Source of the DNA: Candidatus Methylomirabilis sp.
GTDB taxonomy: Bacteria; Methylomirabilota; Methylomirabilia; Methylomirabilales; Methylomirabilaceae
DNA: 64,000 nucleotides
Direction of reading: 5' to 3'
Assembly (NCBI RefSeq): GCF_028716865.1
Contig: NZ_JAQUOY010000008.1
Span: 22,994 to 86,993 of the forward strand
Notes under the pieces: model-generated
The model's database searches: none
Told to the model about the DNA's origin: nothing
The model's input: the letters and a program-made list of their open reading frames with translations, nothing else
In this document: one piece after another, positions 54,173-64,000 of the stretch
Numbering within the stretch: position 1 is the first letter of the stretch
Layout of the letters: each line of letters opens with the position of its first letter
Program-made: the position numbers and the translations under genes

Positions 54173-54862
54173 CTACGAGGCAGTAGGGCCGGGGTCCGGG
54201 ATGCCGGCTTCGGCGAAGCCTTTTGCTCGCAGGATGCAACTGTCACAGGCGCGGCACGGCTGTCCGTCCGGGGTCGGGTCGTAGCAACTCCAGGTGAGTT
54301 GGAAATCGACCCCAAGGACAGCGCCTCGCCGGATGATCTCGGCCTTGGTCAGGTGGATCAGCGGGGTGTGGATGGTCAACTTGGATCTGCCTTCAACGCC
54401 GGCCTGGGTCGCCAGATTCGCCATCTGCTCGAAGGCCGCGATGTATTCCGGCCGACAATCCGGATACCCGCTATAGTCGATCGCGTTGACCCCGAGCACA
54501 ATGGCTTCCGAACCGATCACCTCTGCCCAGGCCAGCGCATAAGAGAGAAAGATCGTGTTGCGGGCGGGGACGTAGGTGATAGGGATACCGGCTCCGATCT
54601 CCTCAACCCCGCGGCCCTTCGGCACCGGAATTTCAGCAGTCAGGGCCGAACCGCCAATCTGCCGAAGGCCGAGGTCAAGGATCAGGTGCTGGACGACACC
54701 GAGGGCGGCCGCGATCCTCTTCGCGCTCTCCACCTCGCGCGCGTGACGCTGGCCATAGCGAAAGGTGAGGGCATAAAGCTCATACCCCTCGGCCTTTGCC
54801 ATCGCGGCTGCCGTCGCGGAGTCAAGCCCACCGCTCAGCAGGACGACAGCACGCTTGCTCAC
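54173..54862 (-). CDS. queC: 7-cyano-7-deazaguanine synthase QueC
   Basis: 229 residues from the GTG that overlaps the queE stop. The PP-loop is [20 protein letters not shown], and the zinc site is [18 protein letters not shown] near the C-terminus. It converts 7-carboxy-7-deazaguanine to preQ0 in queuosine synthesis. Confidence 0.95.
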   Translation of the reverse strand: MSKRAVVLLSGGLDSATAAAMAKAEGYELYALTFRYGQRHAREVESAKRIAAALGVVQHLILDLGLRQIGGSALTAEIPVPKGRGVEEIGAGIPITYVPARNTIFLSYALAWAEVIGSEAIVLGVNAIDYSGYPDCRPEYIAAFEQMANLATQAGVEGRSKLTIHTPLIHLTKAEIIRRGAVLGVDFQLTWSCYDPTPDGQPCRACDSCILRAKGFAEAGIPDPGPTAS

Positions 54863-55503
54863 TACACCCCCCGCCGATTCGGATCCCACAGGTACTTATG
54901 GAGCTGGATCTGGAGTCTGGCGTCAAGTCGATCGGTCAGGATCCATTCCGCCAGCGTCCCAGGGTGCAATTCACCGAATACCGGGGAGAAGAGGACTTGA
55001 GCCTTGTCAGCTAGGCCATGCTCCGCCATCAATCGTTTCGCCCACTCGTAGTCCTGGCGATCCGCGACAACGAATTTGATCTGGTCTTTCCTATCGAGAT
55101 ACCGGAGGTTCTCAAGATTGTTACATGGATCCATCTCGCTTCCAGGGGCCTTGAGGTCCAGGATCTTGACTACCCTGGGGTCGAGGCGATCAACGCTGAG
55201 GCTTCCCCCTGTTTCAATCAGGACTTCGTACCCATCATGAAGTAAGTGACCAATCAGAGGATACACCTCTTCCTGTAATAGCGGCTCCCCTCCGGTGATC
55301 TCAATCAGCGGGCACTTATAGGCTCGTACCTGTTCCAGCACCTGTTCGACCGACCGTTGCTCGCCCCCGTGGAACGCGTAGGCCGTATCGCACCACCGGC
55401 ACCGAAGGTTACACCCGGTCAGGCGGACAAAGATACACGGCCGGCCGGCATAGGTCGATTCCCCCTGGATGCTGTAGAAGATCTCGTTTACGCGGAGGCT
55501 CAT
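54862..55503 (-). CDS. queE: 7-carboxy-7-deazaguanine synthase QueE
   Basis: 213-residue radical SAM enzyme: [20 protein letters not shown], then [17 protein letters not shown] (CxxxCxxC cluster), and [11 protein letters not shown] 55503 gives the standard N-terminus. It makes the substrate of QueC from carboxy-tetrahydropterin and precedes queC with a one-base overlap. Confidence 0.95.
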   Translation of the reverse strand: MSLRVNEIFYSIQGESTYAGRPCIFVRLTGCNLRCRWCDTAYAFHGGEQRSVEQVLEQVRAYKCPLIEITGGEPLLQEEVYPLIGHLLHDGYEVLIETGGSLSVDRLDPRVVKILDLKAPGSEMDPCNNLENLRYLDRKDQIKFVVADRQDYEWAKRLMAEHGLADKAQVLFSPVFGELHPGTLAEWILTDRLDARLQIQLHKYLWDPNRRGV

Positions 55504-55540
55504 AACCGCCCTGACGTTAGGATGCGACCAACAAATACAA

Positions 55541-55581
55541 TGGGCAGGCTTCCTCTCATATGCCAAGCGAAAGCCTGCCCA
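55541..55581 (-). terminator. Hairpin between protease gene and queE
   Basis: Perfect eleven-base inverted repeat TGGGCAGGCTT...AAGCCTGCCCA around an 19-base loop, followed on the minus strand by TTGTATTTGTT. It probably ends the DegP-type transcript upstream of queE. Confidence 0.6.
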
Positions 55582-55607
55582 CCAGATAATCCAGAAGCCC
55601 GATGCGT

Positions 55608-57095
55608 CTACCCTTCGGCTCCGATCACTACATACCGCGTCCCACCCTCCCGCTTGACCAGGAGCAGGGTCTGTTCATTCGGCTTGGTTTTCTCCAAGAT
55701 CCGCCGGACCTGGTTCACTGTTGTGACCCTTACACGATTGATCTCCAGGATCAGATCTCCAGGTTGTAACCCAGCCGCGTCACCAGGGCTCTCAGGTTCA
55801 ACCTCCGTGATCACAACGCCTTTCTCACCCTTAATTCCAAACTTGCGGGAGAGGGCCGGATTGAGTTCCTGAATATCGATTCCCAACTTCGTCTTTGGAG
55901 AGGACGACGCCATGGCCGCTACCTGTTCCTCTTTGAGTTCGCCAACCTTGACCTGCAACGTGAGTTCGGCCCCGTCGCGAATGACCTTCATGGCGACCTC
56001 TTTCCCCACCGGGGTGCTGGCGACGATGTGGGGCAACTCGGTAGAGGACTTGACTTTCTTGTCTCCAAACTCCACAATGACGTCCCCTTGTTTGACTCCG
56101 GCCTGTTCGGCTGGTGATCCCTCCATGACATCCGACACCAGGGCGCCATTCGCCTGCTTGAGGGAGAATTTCTTGCCCAACTCCGGAGAAATCGACTGGA
56201 TCGCCACGCCAAGCCATCCCCGGGTGACCTGCCCCCGCTCTTTCAACTGCGGTAGAACTTCCTTAATCATCGCGATGGGAATCGCAAAACCGATCCCGAT
56301 CGAACCGCCCGTTGGGCTCAGGATGGCGCTGTTGACTCCCACCGCCTCGCCGTTGGTGTTGAGCAGTGGTCCGCCGCTATTGCCCCGATTAATAGAAGCA
56401 TCGGTTTGAATGAAGTTGTCATACGGGCCTTCGCCGATGAACCGTCCCTTGGCGCTGACGATGCCGGTGGTAACCGTCTGGTTCAGGCCGAAGGGATTGC
56501 CGATCGCCATGACCGGCTCACCAACCTCCAGTTTATCCGAGTCACCAAACGGGATCACCGGCAGATTGGAGACCTCGATTTTGATGAGGGCGATATCAGT
56601 CTTCGGATCCCTCCCGACTACCTTCGCTTTGAACTCTCGGCTGTCACCCAGCTTTACGGTAATATCCGTGGCATTCTCGACCACGTGGTTATTCGTCAAT
56701 ATGTAGCCGTCTTTGTTGATAATAAATCCGGATCCAAGACTGGTCGCCTTGAACTGCCGCGGACTCTCACCGAAGTACCGTTTAAAGAACTCGTTGAAGG
56801 GGTCGTCTTCACCGAAAGGGCCGTGAGACGGGACGCCCCTTCCCTTGATGACTTGGGTGGTGCTGATATTCACCACAGCCGGAGTCAGCTCCTTCGCCAA
56901 CCGAACCCAGAGCTTACCATCTGAGATCGGACTCGAGCTAAACACCCCGCTCTCTCGTTTTTCAGTCCAAAATTGAGACGTCGTGGCCTTTGAGAGCGGG
57001 ACGAGATTCAAGGAGGCCGTGATCAGAACTCCAAGAATCAAACAGGACGCTGCCACTGCTATCAACGTTCTGGTGTTAAACCGTCCATTACGCAT
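55608..57095 (-). CDS. Do/DegP-family periplasmic serine protease
   Basis: 495 residues with an N-terminal membrane/signal segment (TLIAVAASCLILGVLITASL). The catalytic triad is visible: His in LTNNHVVENATD, Asp in PKTDIALIKI and Ser in RGNSGGPLLNT. Two PDZ domains follow (GALVSDVMEGSPAEQAGVKQ; VVITEVEPESPGDAAGLQPG). ATG 57095 follows GGGGGATACG. It serves as a protease or chaperone for misfolded envelope proteins. Confidence 0.94.
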   Translation of the reverse strand: MRNGRFNTRTLIAVAASCLILGVLITASLNLVPLSKATTSQFWTEKRESGVFSSSPISDGKLWVRLAKELTPAVVNISTTQVIKGRGVPSHGPFGEDDPFNEFFKRYFGESPRQFKATSLGSGFIINKDGYILTNNHVVENATDITVKLGDSREFKAKVVGRDPKTDIALIKIEVSNLPVIPFGDSDKLEVGEPVMAIGNPFGLNQTVTTGIVSAKGRFIGEGPYDNFIQTDASINRGNSGGPLLNTNGEAVGVNSAILSPTGGSIGIGFAIPIAMIKEVLPQLKERGQVTRGWLGVAIQSISPELGKKFSLKQANGALVSDVMEGSPAEQAGVKQGDVIVEFGDKKVKSSTELPHIVASTPVGKEVAMKVIRDGAELTLQVKVGELKEEQVAAMASSSPKTKLGIDIQELNPALSRKFGIKGEKGVVITEVEPESPGDAAGLQPGDLILEINRVRVTTVNQVRRILEKTKPNEQTLLLVKREGGTRYVVIGAEG

Positions 57096-57384
57096 CGTAT
57101 CCCCCTGCAATGCTGTCGCCTTGATCCGTTCCCCGTTCGATACGCCCAGATATGTACCTTCTATTAGTAACGGTAAATGCGAGAGCGTTTAGTAGAACCT
57201 TCCCACATTCGGCCATAACGCTCTACGCCTTTATTGGTCTCAGCTTAGCAGACTCATTGCTCAAATACAACTTACCCCTCTGTTCCCAGAAGACGCTTGA
57301 GGACGGCTTGACGCGAGTTCTCACCTGGCCTACACTTCACCATGAACCTTTTATTGTTTCTTTGCTGAAAAGGAGGTGAGAGCC

Positions 57385-58125
57385 ATGAAGAGACGGTCAC
57401 GCGAGATCCAAAGCCTGTGTTTTGCCATCCTTCTTCTCGCCTTTACAGGCGATCCCCTGAAAGCTCAGGAGATTCACGACGATCCTGAGGCCCGTACCCT
57501 TCTGGAGGAGGCCCGTCAGCGCGTAGTCGTGTGGGATCGCTTCCCAGGCTTTAAAGCGAAACTGGAGGTGGACCAGGATGGAAAACGATCGAGTGGTGAA
57601 TTGACGGTTCTCCCTTCTGGAAAGGTGGAGGTTGCGCTTCAAGGCCGCGCGTCAGCAGAATGGGCCAGCAGGATTCTGAAGTCGATCGTCAACCATCGAC
57701 TGAAACTGGACACACACAAGCACGAGGAGGCGCCGGTTGCCTTCGGCCCTGAGGATCAGCATCCACTGGGACGCCTGGTGAAGAAAGGCGACCGCTCCTC
57801 ATCGACGTACCGCATCAAGGATCGACAGATTCTCCAGGTCAACCAGAAGACAGAAAAAGGATGGTTGAGCCTCAACGTCTTAGAGTACGTTCCGACGCTT
57901 CACGGCTTCTTGCCCAAGCAGGTGGCCGTTTTTCAGTTCGACGAAAAGGGGTCACTTGCAAACAGCACCGTCTTTACTGATGAATACGTCGAGGTGGAGG
58001 GGTTCTGGCTTCCCAAGTCCCGTGTGATTATCGTTGCTCAAGGGGGGAAGATCGAGGTCTCGACGCTTCAGTTTCAAGGGCACCGCCTGCTTCCGAAAGA
58101 AGCGGCCAAGGTCCCGGCTTCCTGA
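57385..58125 (+). CDS. DUF3386-like periplasmic protein
   Basis: 246 residues with a signal peptide (CFAILLLAFTGDPLKA). EARTLLEEARQRVVVWDRFP and KAKLEVDQDGKRSSGELTVL resemble DUF3386, known mostly from cyanobacteria. AAGGAGGTGAGAGCC precedes the ATG. Function unknown; divergent from the protease gene, sharing a ~290-base upstream region. Confidence 0.65.
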   Translation: MKRRSREIQSLCFAILLLAFTGDPLKAQEIHDDPEARTLLEEARQRVVVWDRFPGFKAKLEVDQDGKRSSGELTVLPSGKVEVALQGRASAEWASRILKSIVNHRLKLDTHKHEEAPVAFGPEDQHPLGRLVKKGDRSSSTYRIKDRQILQVNQKTEKGWLSLNVLEYVPTLHGFLPKQVAVFQFDEKGSLANSTVFTDEYVEVEGFWLPKSRVIIVAQGGKIEVSTLQFQGHRLLPKEAAKVPAS

Positions 58126-58137
58126 TCCCGGGCGCCA

Positions 58138-58986
58138 TTAATTTCCCTTTTCAGCAACCAGCATAACAGCCGCAAGGTTTCGGTCGTACTGACGGAATAC
58201 GCGCCGCATGGCATGCACCCGCTGGCGCGCCGCCTGATTTCGCAGAACATTCCAGGCGATCCGCGCCATCCCGGCCAGCCCTTCATTTCGGATCATCTGG
58301 GACGGTTCAAGCAGGTGCATCGGGGTGGTGGCCTGCGCCTTGATAATGAACCCTTCACGTTGCAGCAGCGCTTTCCATTCCGATACGGTCAGCGGACGCA
58401 CCCCCACATGAATGGACTGCGAGAGCGCGCGGTTGATGGCGTCTCTGGTGACACTATCGATGTCGTCAGGAACCACAGATAGTTCATGGATGCCACAACG
58501 CCCGCCTGGCGTCAGTAAACGCTTGGCCTCTTGAATAATCTTGGCCTTATTCTCAGGGGTTTTCATGCTCAACATCGCTTCGCAGTACACCACCGTGGCG
58601 CTACCGTCCGGTAAGCCTGAGTGTTCTGCCTGCCCGACGACACAACGCTGATTATCGCCTTTCAGATAGCCCTGTACTCGTTTCGCGGCGGCATCGTCGG
58701 CTTCTACCGCGGTGTAGCCGGACGGGGATTTCGCCAACACCAGTTGCGCCGTCACACCCAGCCCTGGCGCAAATTCGACCACCCTATCCGTTGGCGCGAT
58801 ATTGAGTGCGTCCAGCATCCGGTGCGTTAATTCAAGGCCACCGGGACGCAACACCCGCTTTCCCATCTGCGCCAGCAGCCAGTGTCCCGGCATCTTATCA
58901 ATTTGCAGTCCGTGTCCCGGCAGGATTTCCTCATGTTCATTCATAAGCGGTTTCACTTTCTCTCTTTCGAATGTGTAGTCCGTCAC
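58138..58986 (-). CDS. Class I SAM-dependent methyltransferase
   Basis: 282 residues (an ATG at 58944 would give 268). VVEFAPGLGVTAQLVLAKSP is motif I and the body resembles UbiE/ArsM-like small-molecule methyltransferases. The substrate is unknown. It converges with the DUF3386 gene. Confidence 0.8.
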   Translation of the reverse strand: MTDYTFEREKVKPLMNEHEEILPGHGLQIDKMPGHWLLAQMGKRVLRPGGLELTHRMLDALNIAPTDRVVEFAPGLGVTAQLVLAKSPSGYTAVEADDAAAKRVQGYLKGDNQRCVVGQAEHSGLPDGSATVVYCEAMLSMKTPENKAKIIQEAKRLLTPGGRCGIHELSVVPDDIDSVTRDAINRALSQSIHVGVRPLTVSEWKALLQREGFIIKAQATTPMHLLEPSQMIRNEGLAGMARIAWNVLRNQAARQRVHAMRRVFRQYDRNLAAVMLVAEKGN

Positions 58987-59123
58987 CCACAGTCACGTGA
59001 CCATGTGACATGGTTATTGTGATTGCCACGTCGGAGATGTCAAGGAAAAAGCGGGACCAAGGGCATGACAGGGGAGATTGTGGGGATTTCAGGCAACCCC
59101 CGCGATGAACATTCGCCAAAGGG

Positions 59124-60620
59124 TCACAGATACTCGCGCTCGGCCTGGCGGATGGCGCGATAGCGCTCGAAGGCCTGGCGCGGGTCTTCGAGACCAAGGA
59201 TCGACTTGAGGGTACTGCCGCGAAAGGTATGGGCGATCATCCTTGGCGTATTGCGGAGCACGAAGAGTGGGCTGTGCCAGAATACGGCCGGCAGGTGGCG
59301 AAGCTTCATCCACCGGTCGGCCCGCCACCGCCTGAACTCGATCTCCTCAGCCGAGAGGTGCTCGCTTCGTACGATAGCGGTCGTGCCGTCGTACTCTTCG
59401 AGCCGTTCGTTGATGATCAGCCCATGGTCACGAAACTCCTTGGTCATCGGCGTGCGCGGATACGGTGTCGGATGCTGGATGTACGGCCAGTCAATATACG
59501 CTCTGGCAAATTCGATGTTGGCCTCGAGGGAGGCGCGGGTATCGTTTGGATTGCCGATGATCAGCCCGCCGACCACGTAGATCTTATGTCGGTGCAGAAA
59601 GTCGATCGCCTTGATCGCAGCATTGCCGGCCGTGTGACCGTCCTCGCGCTTGATATTTTTGCGGCGGGCACGTAGGAATGTCAGGTCCTCATCGAGGATG
59701 TTCTCGATGCCGAGAAAGACATAGCGGAAACCGGCTTGGCGCATAAGCGGCGCGAGTTGCTCGCCATGATTAGCGATGACCGAGGTCATGGCCTGCACCG
59801 TGTAGTCGATATCGTGGAGCCCGGCATCGATGATGGCCTGGCAGAGCGCCTCGAACCGCCGCACATTGAGCATGACATTGTCATCGACAATGAAGATCGC
59901 CCGCGCGCCGTGGTTGCGTGCATCGCGGATGTCCGCGATCACCCGATCCAGCGGGTACGTATGGAAATTGCGGCCGCGCATTGCGATAATCGAGCAGAAG
60001 CTGCAATCGAACGTGCAGCCGCGTGATGTTTCGATGACATCGACCTGCCGGCCGAGCACGGTGTACCCGGCCAGCACCCTCGCGTCGCGGTTGGACAGCC
60101 GTATCTCGCCATCTTCAAGGGAGTTGACCGGCCGGTCCGGATTGTGAGAAAAGCGGTCGCCGCTCCTGTACGATAGGCCCAAGATCCGATCGTACCCGCT
60201 CTGATTCTCGATGGCGCGCAGGAGCTCGCGAAAGGTGATCTCGCCCTCGCCCCGCACGATGAAGTCAACACCACCCCAAGAGATATCGGTATATGCTTCT
60301 GTGGCCATACTCGGATCGTAGCCGCCGACGACAACGCGCGCATCGGGGCTGAGGGAACGCACGAGGTCGATGATCTTCCTCGCGGTCTTGCGCTGGAAGG
60401 TCATCACTGATAGCCCGAGCAGATCGGGGTTGATCTCGCGCACGAGACGCTCGATGGTCTCGCGGACGCGCCGCTGGACGAGAATCAGGTCTGCTACAGC
60501 AACGTGGTGATGGGGATCGATATTGCCGGCGAGGGACGTGAGGGCGGCGTTGGGCATCCGGATGGTGACCGTCGGCATGTGCTCGAATGAATCGGGCATG
60601 GAGAGCAGCAGGATGTTCAT
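59124..60620 (-). CDS. B12-binding radical SAM protein
   Basis: 498 residues. The N-terminal B12-binding Rossmann region (LLGLSVMTFQRKTARKIIDL, VVVGGYDPSM) is followed by the radical SAM cluster SRGCTFDCSFCSI (CxxxCxxC, residues ~190-200) and VDDNVMLNVRR. ATG 60620 gives the normal MNILLLSMPD start. Members methylate or rearrange varied substrates, including hopanoids; this one cannot be assigned. Confidence 0.88.
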   Translation of the reverse strand: MNILLLSMPDSFEHMPTVTIRMPNAALTSLAGNIDPHHHVAVADLILVQRRVRETIERLVREINPDLLGLSVMTFQRKTARKIIDLVRSLSPDARVVVGGYDPSMATEAYTDISWGGVDFIVRGEGEITFRELLRAIENQSGYDRILGLSYRSGDRFSHNPDRPVNSLEDGEIRLSNRDARVLAGYTVLGRQVDVIETSRGCTFDCSFCSIIAMRGRNFHTYPLDRVIADIRDARNHGARAIFIVDDNVMLNVRRFEALCQAIIDAGLHDIDYTVQAMTSVIANHGEQLAPLMRQAGFRYVFLGIENILDEDLTFLRARRKNIKREDGHTAGNAAIKAIDFLHRHKIYVVGGLIIGNPNDTRASLEANIEFARAYIDWPYIQHPTPYPRTPMTKEFRDHGLIINERLEEYDGTTAIVRSEHLSAEEIEFRRWRADRWMKLRHLPAVFWHSPLFVLRNTPRMIAHTFRGSTLKSILGLEDPRQAFERYRAIRQAEREYL

Positions 60621-60736
60621 GGCGCTTCTCCCGGCGCTCGCGCGCCACACGGCCATTACGTCCAACAGGGCCGTTCCGCGTGATTAGTCCCATACTAATG
60701 TAACCATGTGCAAAGCGCAAGAGATTGGGGCGTCGG

Positions 60737-62275
60737 CTATGAGCGACGCGGATTGTTGCTCAGATGCAGCATTAACAGGAACAGGCCGCTCAGCCCGTAC
60801 ATGAGGGCAAACTCCGGCGCCGCTGCCACGCCGAACCTGTTCTGTACCCCTGATGGGACCAGATTGTAGGCATGGATTAGGCCGATCATCGACAGCCCTG
60901 CAGCGATCGTTGTCCAGACAGCCGCCCTCAGGAATTCCCGCTCTATCACCGATACCAGGATGGCCGAGAGAATCATTGAGCTGAGCAGGAACCCCTGGCT
61001 TAGGGCGATGATGCCGTGGATATGCAGGTCGCGCCCAAAGGCTGGCGCTACCTCGAACAGAGTCCGGCCTGCCTTCTGCAGGCTCGTCTCGATCAAAGTC
61101 AGCGCCCAGGCCGCAAGTGACGGGACCAGGCCGAAGGCCACGGCCAGGGCGTGTCGTTTCGGCACCTCTTGGAAGGCTTGGGCCGTCATGATAATCCCGA
61201 TCCACAACAGGATGCCGAGGGTCGCCTCGATCGGAATATAGTGGAGGATCAGGGTAACTCCTCCGAGCAGGCACAGGGCGGCGATGATGGTTCCGTTCAG
61301 GATCGAGTAGCCTGCTCTGGCGCCCATCGCTTTCCAGCCGGGATGCCCGATATAGATCGTTGTCGGAAAAGGGCTGCCGAACAGGGCCGCCATCACGCTG
61401 CCGATCCCGTTGATCAGGAGCGACGATCGCGTCGGGTATCGATCGCCGGCCGCCTCTGCGCTCTCCAGATTCTGAAGTGAGCCGATCACGTTGAACAGCC
61501 CCATCGGGAAGATGACCGAGAGAAACCGCCATCCCATCGGCCCTTGCAGCACGACAAGGAGATCCCCGATGGCAGGGCTGGGGGGATAGAGGGCCAGATG
61601 ATAAGGTTCCGCTGAGGGCTGGAAGTACGGCAGACCCGCCGCGCGCAGGATCCACGCTAGGCCGGTCCCGACGAGGACGGCGGCCAGGCCTCCGGGTATT
61701 CCAAGCGGCAGGCGGGCATGCGAGGCATATGAGATCAGGATCATGAGCATCGGGAGCAGTGCGATTGCGGGGGCGGCAAAAATCTGGAAGGTGAAGCCCA
61801 TGGCGATGAAGGTGATCGCCACACCCGCGAGCGCCGACAGCAGCGCTGCCCGTGGTGTATGGCGTCTCAACCAGTCCCCGACAAAGGCTCCCGCAGTCTC
61901 CATGATTCCGCTGAGCAGGCAGGCCAGTAACCCGGCTTGCCAGGCCAGGGTGGGATTGCCGGTCTCTTGATAGACGGGTCCCATGATCAGAAAAAGAAAG
62001 GCGAGGAGGCTTGGGGTATTGATTCCGTACGGCAGGGCGGTCACATCGGTCCGGCCGCTCTCGCGCATCAGCCGCCTCGCCTGCCGGGCATAAAGGAGAT
62101 TGCCGATCAGGATCGAGACGGCAGCGCCTGGAAGGATCCGCCCGGTGATCAGCTCGGTGGGCAGCCCGCTCACCAACCGGCCCAGCACACTGATCACCAT
62201 GAGCTGAAGCAGGTTATCGATAAACAGGCCGAAGAAGCCGTCGATGTCGCCTCGGACGAACCAGCGGTATTTCAT
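60737..62275 (-). CDS. NCS2/SLC23-like permease
   Basis: 512 residues with about twelve hydrophobic helices. VTALPYGINTPSLLAFLFLI and GSPFPTTIYIGHPGWKAMGA resemble AzgA/NCS2 purine and related permeases. The substrate is not deducible. Confidence 0.78.
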   Translation of the reverse strand: MKYRWFVRGDIDGFFGLFIDNLLQLMVISVLGRLVSGLPTELITGRILPGAAVSILIGNLLYARQARRLMRESGRTDVTALPYGINTPSLLAFLFLIMGPVYQETGNPTLAWQAGLLACLLSGIMETAGAFVGDWLRRHTPRAALLSALAGVAITFIAMGFTFQIFAAPAIALLPMLMILISYASHARLPLGIPGGLAAVLVGTGLAWILRAAGLPYFQPSAEPYHLALYPPSPAIGDLLVVLQGPMGWRFLSVIFPMGLFNVIGSLQNLESAEAAGDRYPTRSSLLINGIGSVMAALFGSPFPTTIYIGHPGWKAMGARAGYSILNGTIIAALCLLGGVTLILHYIPIEATLGILLWIGIIMTAQAFQEVPKRHALAVAFGLVPSLAAWALTLIETSLQKAGRTLFEVAPAFGRDLHIHGIIALSQGFLLSSMILSAILVSVIEREFLRAAVWTTIAAGLSMIGLIHAYNLVPSGVQNRFGVAAAPEFALMYGLSGLFLLMLHLSNNPRRS

Positions 62276-62331
62276 CGGAGGTGTATCTTACATGGACGGG
62301 CGCCGGATTCCAAGCGCCAAGAAGCCCTCTC

Positions 62332-63207
62332 TTAATGTGCCGCTTCAGGAGGGGTAGGGAGGAGAGACTTCACTCCTGAGGGGGTCCGGCTTGATCGTCG
62401 CAGCGGAATCGGCGCTCGGCCGACAATCAGCATCCGTGGCCCATTGTCCAGGATCCGATACTTCTCGTCCTCAGGCAGAGGCGCCAGAACCCAGTTGTAG
62501 AGGGTCCTGGCATCCTCAAGGATCGGTTTGCGGGGGTACCCATAATACTTTTTTTGCATTGGCTCGTCATACAGCCCGATGCAGCCGTGCGAGGCTGGAT
62601 ATCCGGGAATATCGCGCCCATGAATCCAGAACGCGACGCCTTCCTTATTGATATGGAATCGAAGGGCGTAGTTCATCGGATACGGGATGTCGGTCTTTTC
62701 GATGGTATAGCGGGATGAATGGTGGTGACGGTGAGCCGCGGTAACGGCAAATTCGCCTGCCGGGGTCTCATTTTTTTTCTCGCCTGTGGCGATCGGCGTC
62801 GAAAACGCCAGTCGACCATATTCATATGCCGCAAGGAACTGCTCTGCGAGATCGATCAGGATGAACTTGGCTTCACCGGCTGCTGCGGGGTACTCCTGAG
62901 GCATCGGTGTGAAGCCTGCCACATCCTCGAGGCGCTTGGGGACCTTCAGAGAGATACCGGAATACGCATGACGTCGGTCGATCCGGTTGAATCGGGCCAC
63001 ATCCACCCACCGGCTTCCAAAGAGGGTTTCCAGCGTCTCGCGGGCGCGCAGACGTTGGCACTCCCATTCTACCTTGGCATCACTGGGGTACTGAATAGTA
63101 CAGCGGGAAGGGGGTGCGGAGGAGCTTGCGCTCCAGAGTTCACCGGGCGCGGAAAACAGGAAGAAGCAAATAAGAGCGGAAGCACGCCAACGACACCGGC
63201 CGCTCAC
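62332..63207 (-). CDS. L,D-transpeptidase (YkuD domain)
   Basis: 291 residues with an N-terminal signal peptide. The catalytic motif is HGRDIPGYPASHGCIGLYDE, containing the active-site His, Ser-His-Gly-Cys and following Gly. It makes or remodels 3-3 peptidoglycan cross-links or anchors lipoproteins to the wall. Its start overlaps the upstream YcbK-like gene by four bases. Confidence 0.9.
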   Translation of the reverse strand: MSGRCRWRASALICFFLFSAPGELWSASSSAPPSRCTIQYPSDAKVEWECQRLRARETLETLFGSRWVDVARFNRIDRRHAYSGISLKVPKRLEDVAGFTPMPQEYPAAAGEAKFILIDLAEQFLAAYEYGRLAFSTPIATGEKKNETPAGEFAVTAAHRHHHSSRYTIEKTDIPYPMNYALRFHINKEGVAFWIHGRDIPGYPASHGCIGLYDEPMQKKYYGYPRKPILEDARTLYNWVLAPLPEDEKYRILDNGPRMLIVGRAPIPLRRSSRTPSGVKSLLPTPPEAAH

Positions 63208-63770
63208 CAGTGCCTGAATGTTCCGGAATCCAGGTGGACAAACCCTCTGCGGGGATAATAGCCCACGCCACCATATTTCAGATCGAGCGCAGCCTTCTTG
63301 ATCAGATTCGGGCTAACCCCCGGGATGCGGAAATCTATGGCTTTACCAGCCAGATGGAGGCTATGCCTCGCCACTCCCCTCCTTTTTCTGACCAGCAGTC
63401 GATTGTACTCAGGCGACCTGAAACCCGATATGACGTGGATTTCATTGTCCCCACCCAACTGCTTATCCACCGCGTTCACAAACTCAATTACCCGGACGTC
63501 CATCTCGGTCGCCCGGTTCGTATAATGACAGCGAAGGAGATGGTTGAGGGCATTCAAAGCATCCGGGTCATATTGACCGGATGGATCCCTGTAGGTGATG
63601 TCCAGCCGCTCACTTGTGTGGGTGTTATACAGGGCAAGCCTTCCCTCCGGGACCGGCGGGACGATCAGGTCCTGCGCCCACGCCGGCTTGCCGACCAGCA
63701 AGAAGGCAGAAGCAAGAGAAGCCTTCAGGAAGGATCTTCGTGTCCAGTGGTGATGGGTCGATCCCGACAT
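63204..63770 (-). CDS. YcbK/DUF882 Tat-exported peptidase-like protein
   Basis: 188 residues with a twin-arginine signal (TRRSFLKASLASAFLL). HVISGFRSPEYNRLLVRKRR, SLHLAGKAIDFRIPGV and the final GYYPRRGFVHLDSG are the peptidase M15A/DUF882 zinc-site motifs (His, Asp, His). YcbK proteins act on peptidoglycan and often pair with L,D-transpeptidases, as here. Confidence 0.9.
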   Translation of the reverse strand: MSGSTHHHWTRRSFLKASLASAFLLVGKPAWAQDLIVPPVPEGRLALYNTHTSERLDITYRDPSGQYDPDALNALNHLLRCHYTNRATEMDVRVIEFVNAVDKQLGGDNEIHVISGFRSPEYNRLLVRKRRGVARHSLHLAGKAIDFRIPGVSPNLIKKAALDLKYGGVGYYPRRGFVHLDSGTFRHW

Positions 63771-63965
63771 CCTAACCTCGACAGATCACAGGTGGGACAG
63801 CCGCTGAGCCGAAAAGCGCACAACACCATAACAGAAAAAGCATCCGAGGGTCAACAGGAAAATGGAACGGAATAGTAGAGTTATCATACATGGGTAACAC
63901 TCCCCCCTGTGGTAGAAGAGTGGTGGTCGTCCAACTCGTCCACCCAACCAGGAAGGAGGTTACCC

Positions 63966-64000
63966 GTGCCACACCTTATCAGGGAACAGCGCATTCGACA
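63966..64000 (+). CDS. Start of a gene cut by the window edge
   Basis: GTG after AGGAAGGAGGTTACCC, frame reading VPHLIREQRIR to the end of the window. The ribosome site is strong; too little is visible to name the product. Confidence 0.45.
   Translation, partial: MPHLIREQRIR

Overview
The window is about 64 kb of GC-rich bacterial chromosome. Genes are tightly packed with many ATGA stop/start overlaps. The mix of predicted glucosylglycerate synthesis, a copper nitrite reductase with copper handling, c-type cytochrome, queuosine synthesis and a Tat-exported YcbK protein fits a free-living Gram-negative environmental bacterium. A methylomirabilis-like (NC10) origin is my guess from overall gene content. 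No rRNA or universal marker gene is present to prove it.

Layout. 1-6.8 kb: the 3' end of a glycerate 2-kinase, a lone receiver protein, and a cluster for glucosyl-3-phosphoglycerate synthase, its phosphatase, a second glycosyltransferase, an MscS-related membrane protein and a DUF389 membrane protein; this reads as a compatible-solute and osmotic-stress operon. 6.8-10.9 kb: a complete carbohydrate ABC importer (lipoprotein, two permeases, ATPase). 11-18.5 kb: a FGE-fold protein, a cytochrome c, NhaA, a copper-exporting P-type ATPase, a membrane-anchored cupredoxin and NirK. 18.7-20 kb: a graveyard with an acetate kinase/phosphoketolase deletion fusion and a broken endonuclease/phosphatase gene.

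20.8-35.7 kb: a single-strand, overlapping operon that looks like a phage-defence locus. It has an SNF2 helicase with DUF3883, an AlbA_2/GHKL regulator, an HD phosphohydrolase, a SocA-like protein, an AAA ATPase with a TOPRIM partner, a DUF1156 adenine methyltransferase and a DUF499 ATPase. Between the helicase and the methyltransferase lie two short copies of the helicase 3' end, one of them fused to a copy of the methyltransferase 5' end. These mark the borders of three cargo gene sets and suggest the operon grew by recombination between variant copies of one system.

35.7-50.7 kb: a probable integrated element ending next to tRNA-Lys(UUU). It carries a RecB-like nuclease and Rad52-like annealing protein, RadC, an SLOG/DprA-like protein, a six-gene minus-strand operon (RuvC, a secreted coiled-coil protein, a membrane P-loop protein, a HerA/VirB4-like ATPase and others), a DUF3854/DUF3631 primase-helicase, an ImmR/ImmA-type switch and a tyrosine integrase. 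It also has a 116-bp symmetric palindrome and three copies of a ~37-bp upstream motif. 50.8-54.1 kb: a broken copy of the defence-locus AlbA_2 gene and a run of intact and decayed toxin-antitoxin modules. 54.2-64 kb: ordinary chromosome with queC-queE, a DegP-type protease, DUF3386, a methyltransferase, a B12-binding radical SAM enzyme, an NCS2-like permease and two cell-wall proteins.

No CRISPR array, rRNA operon or complete insertion sequence was seen.
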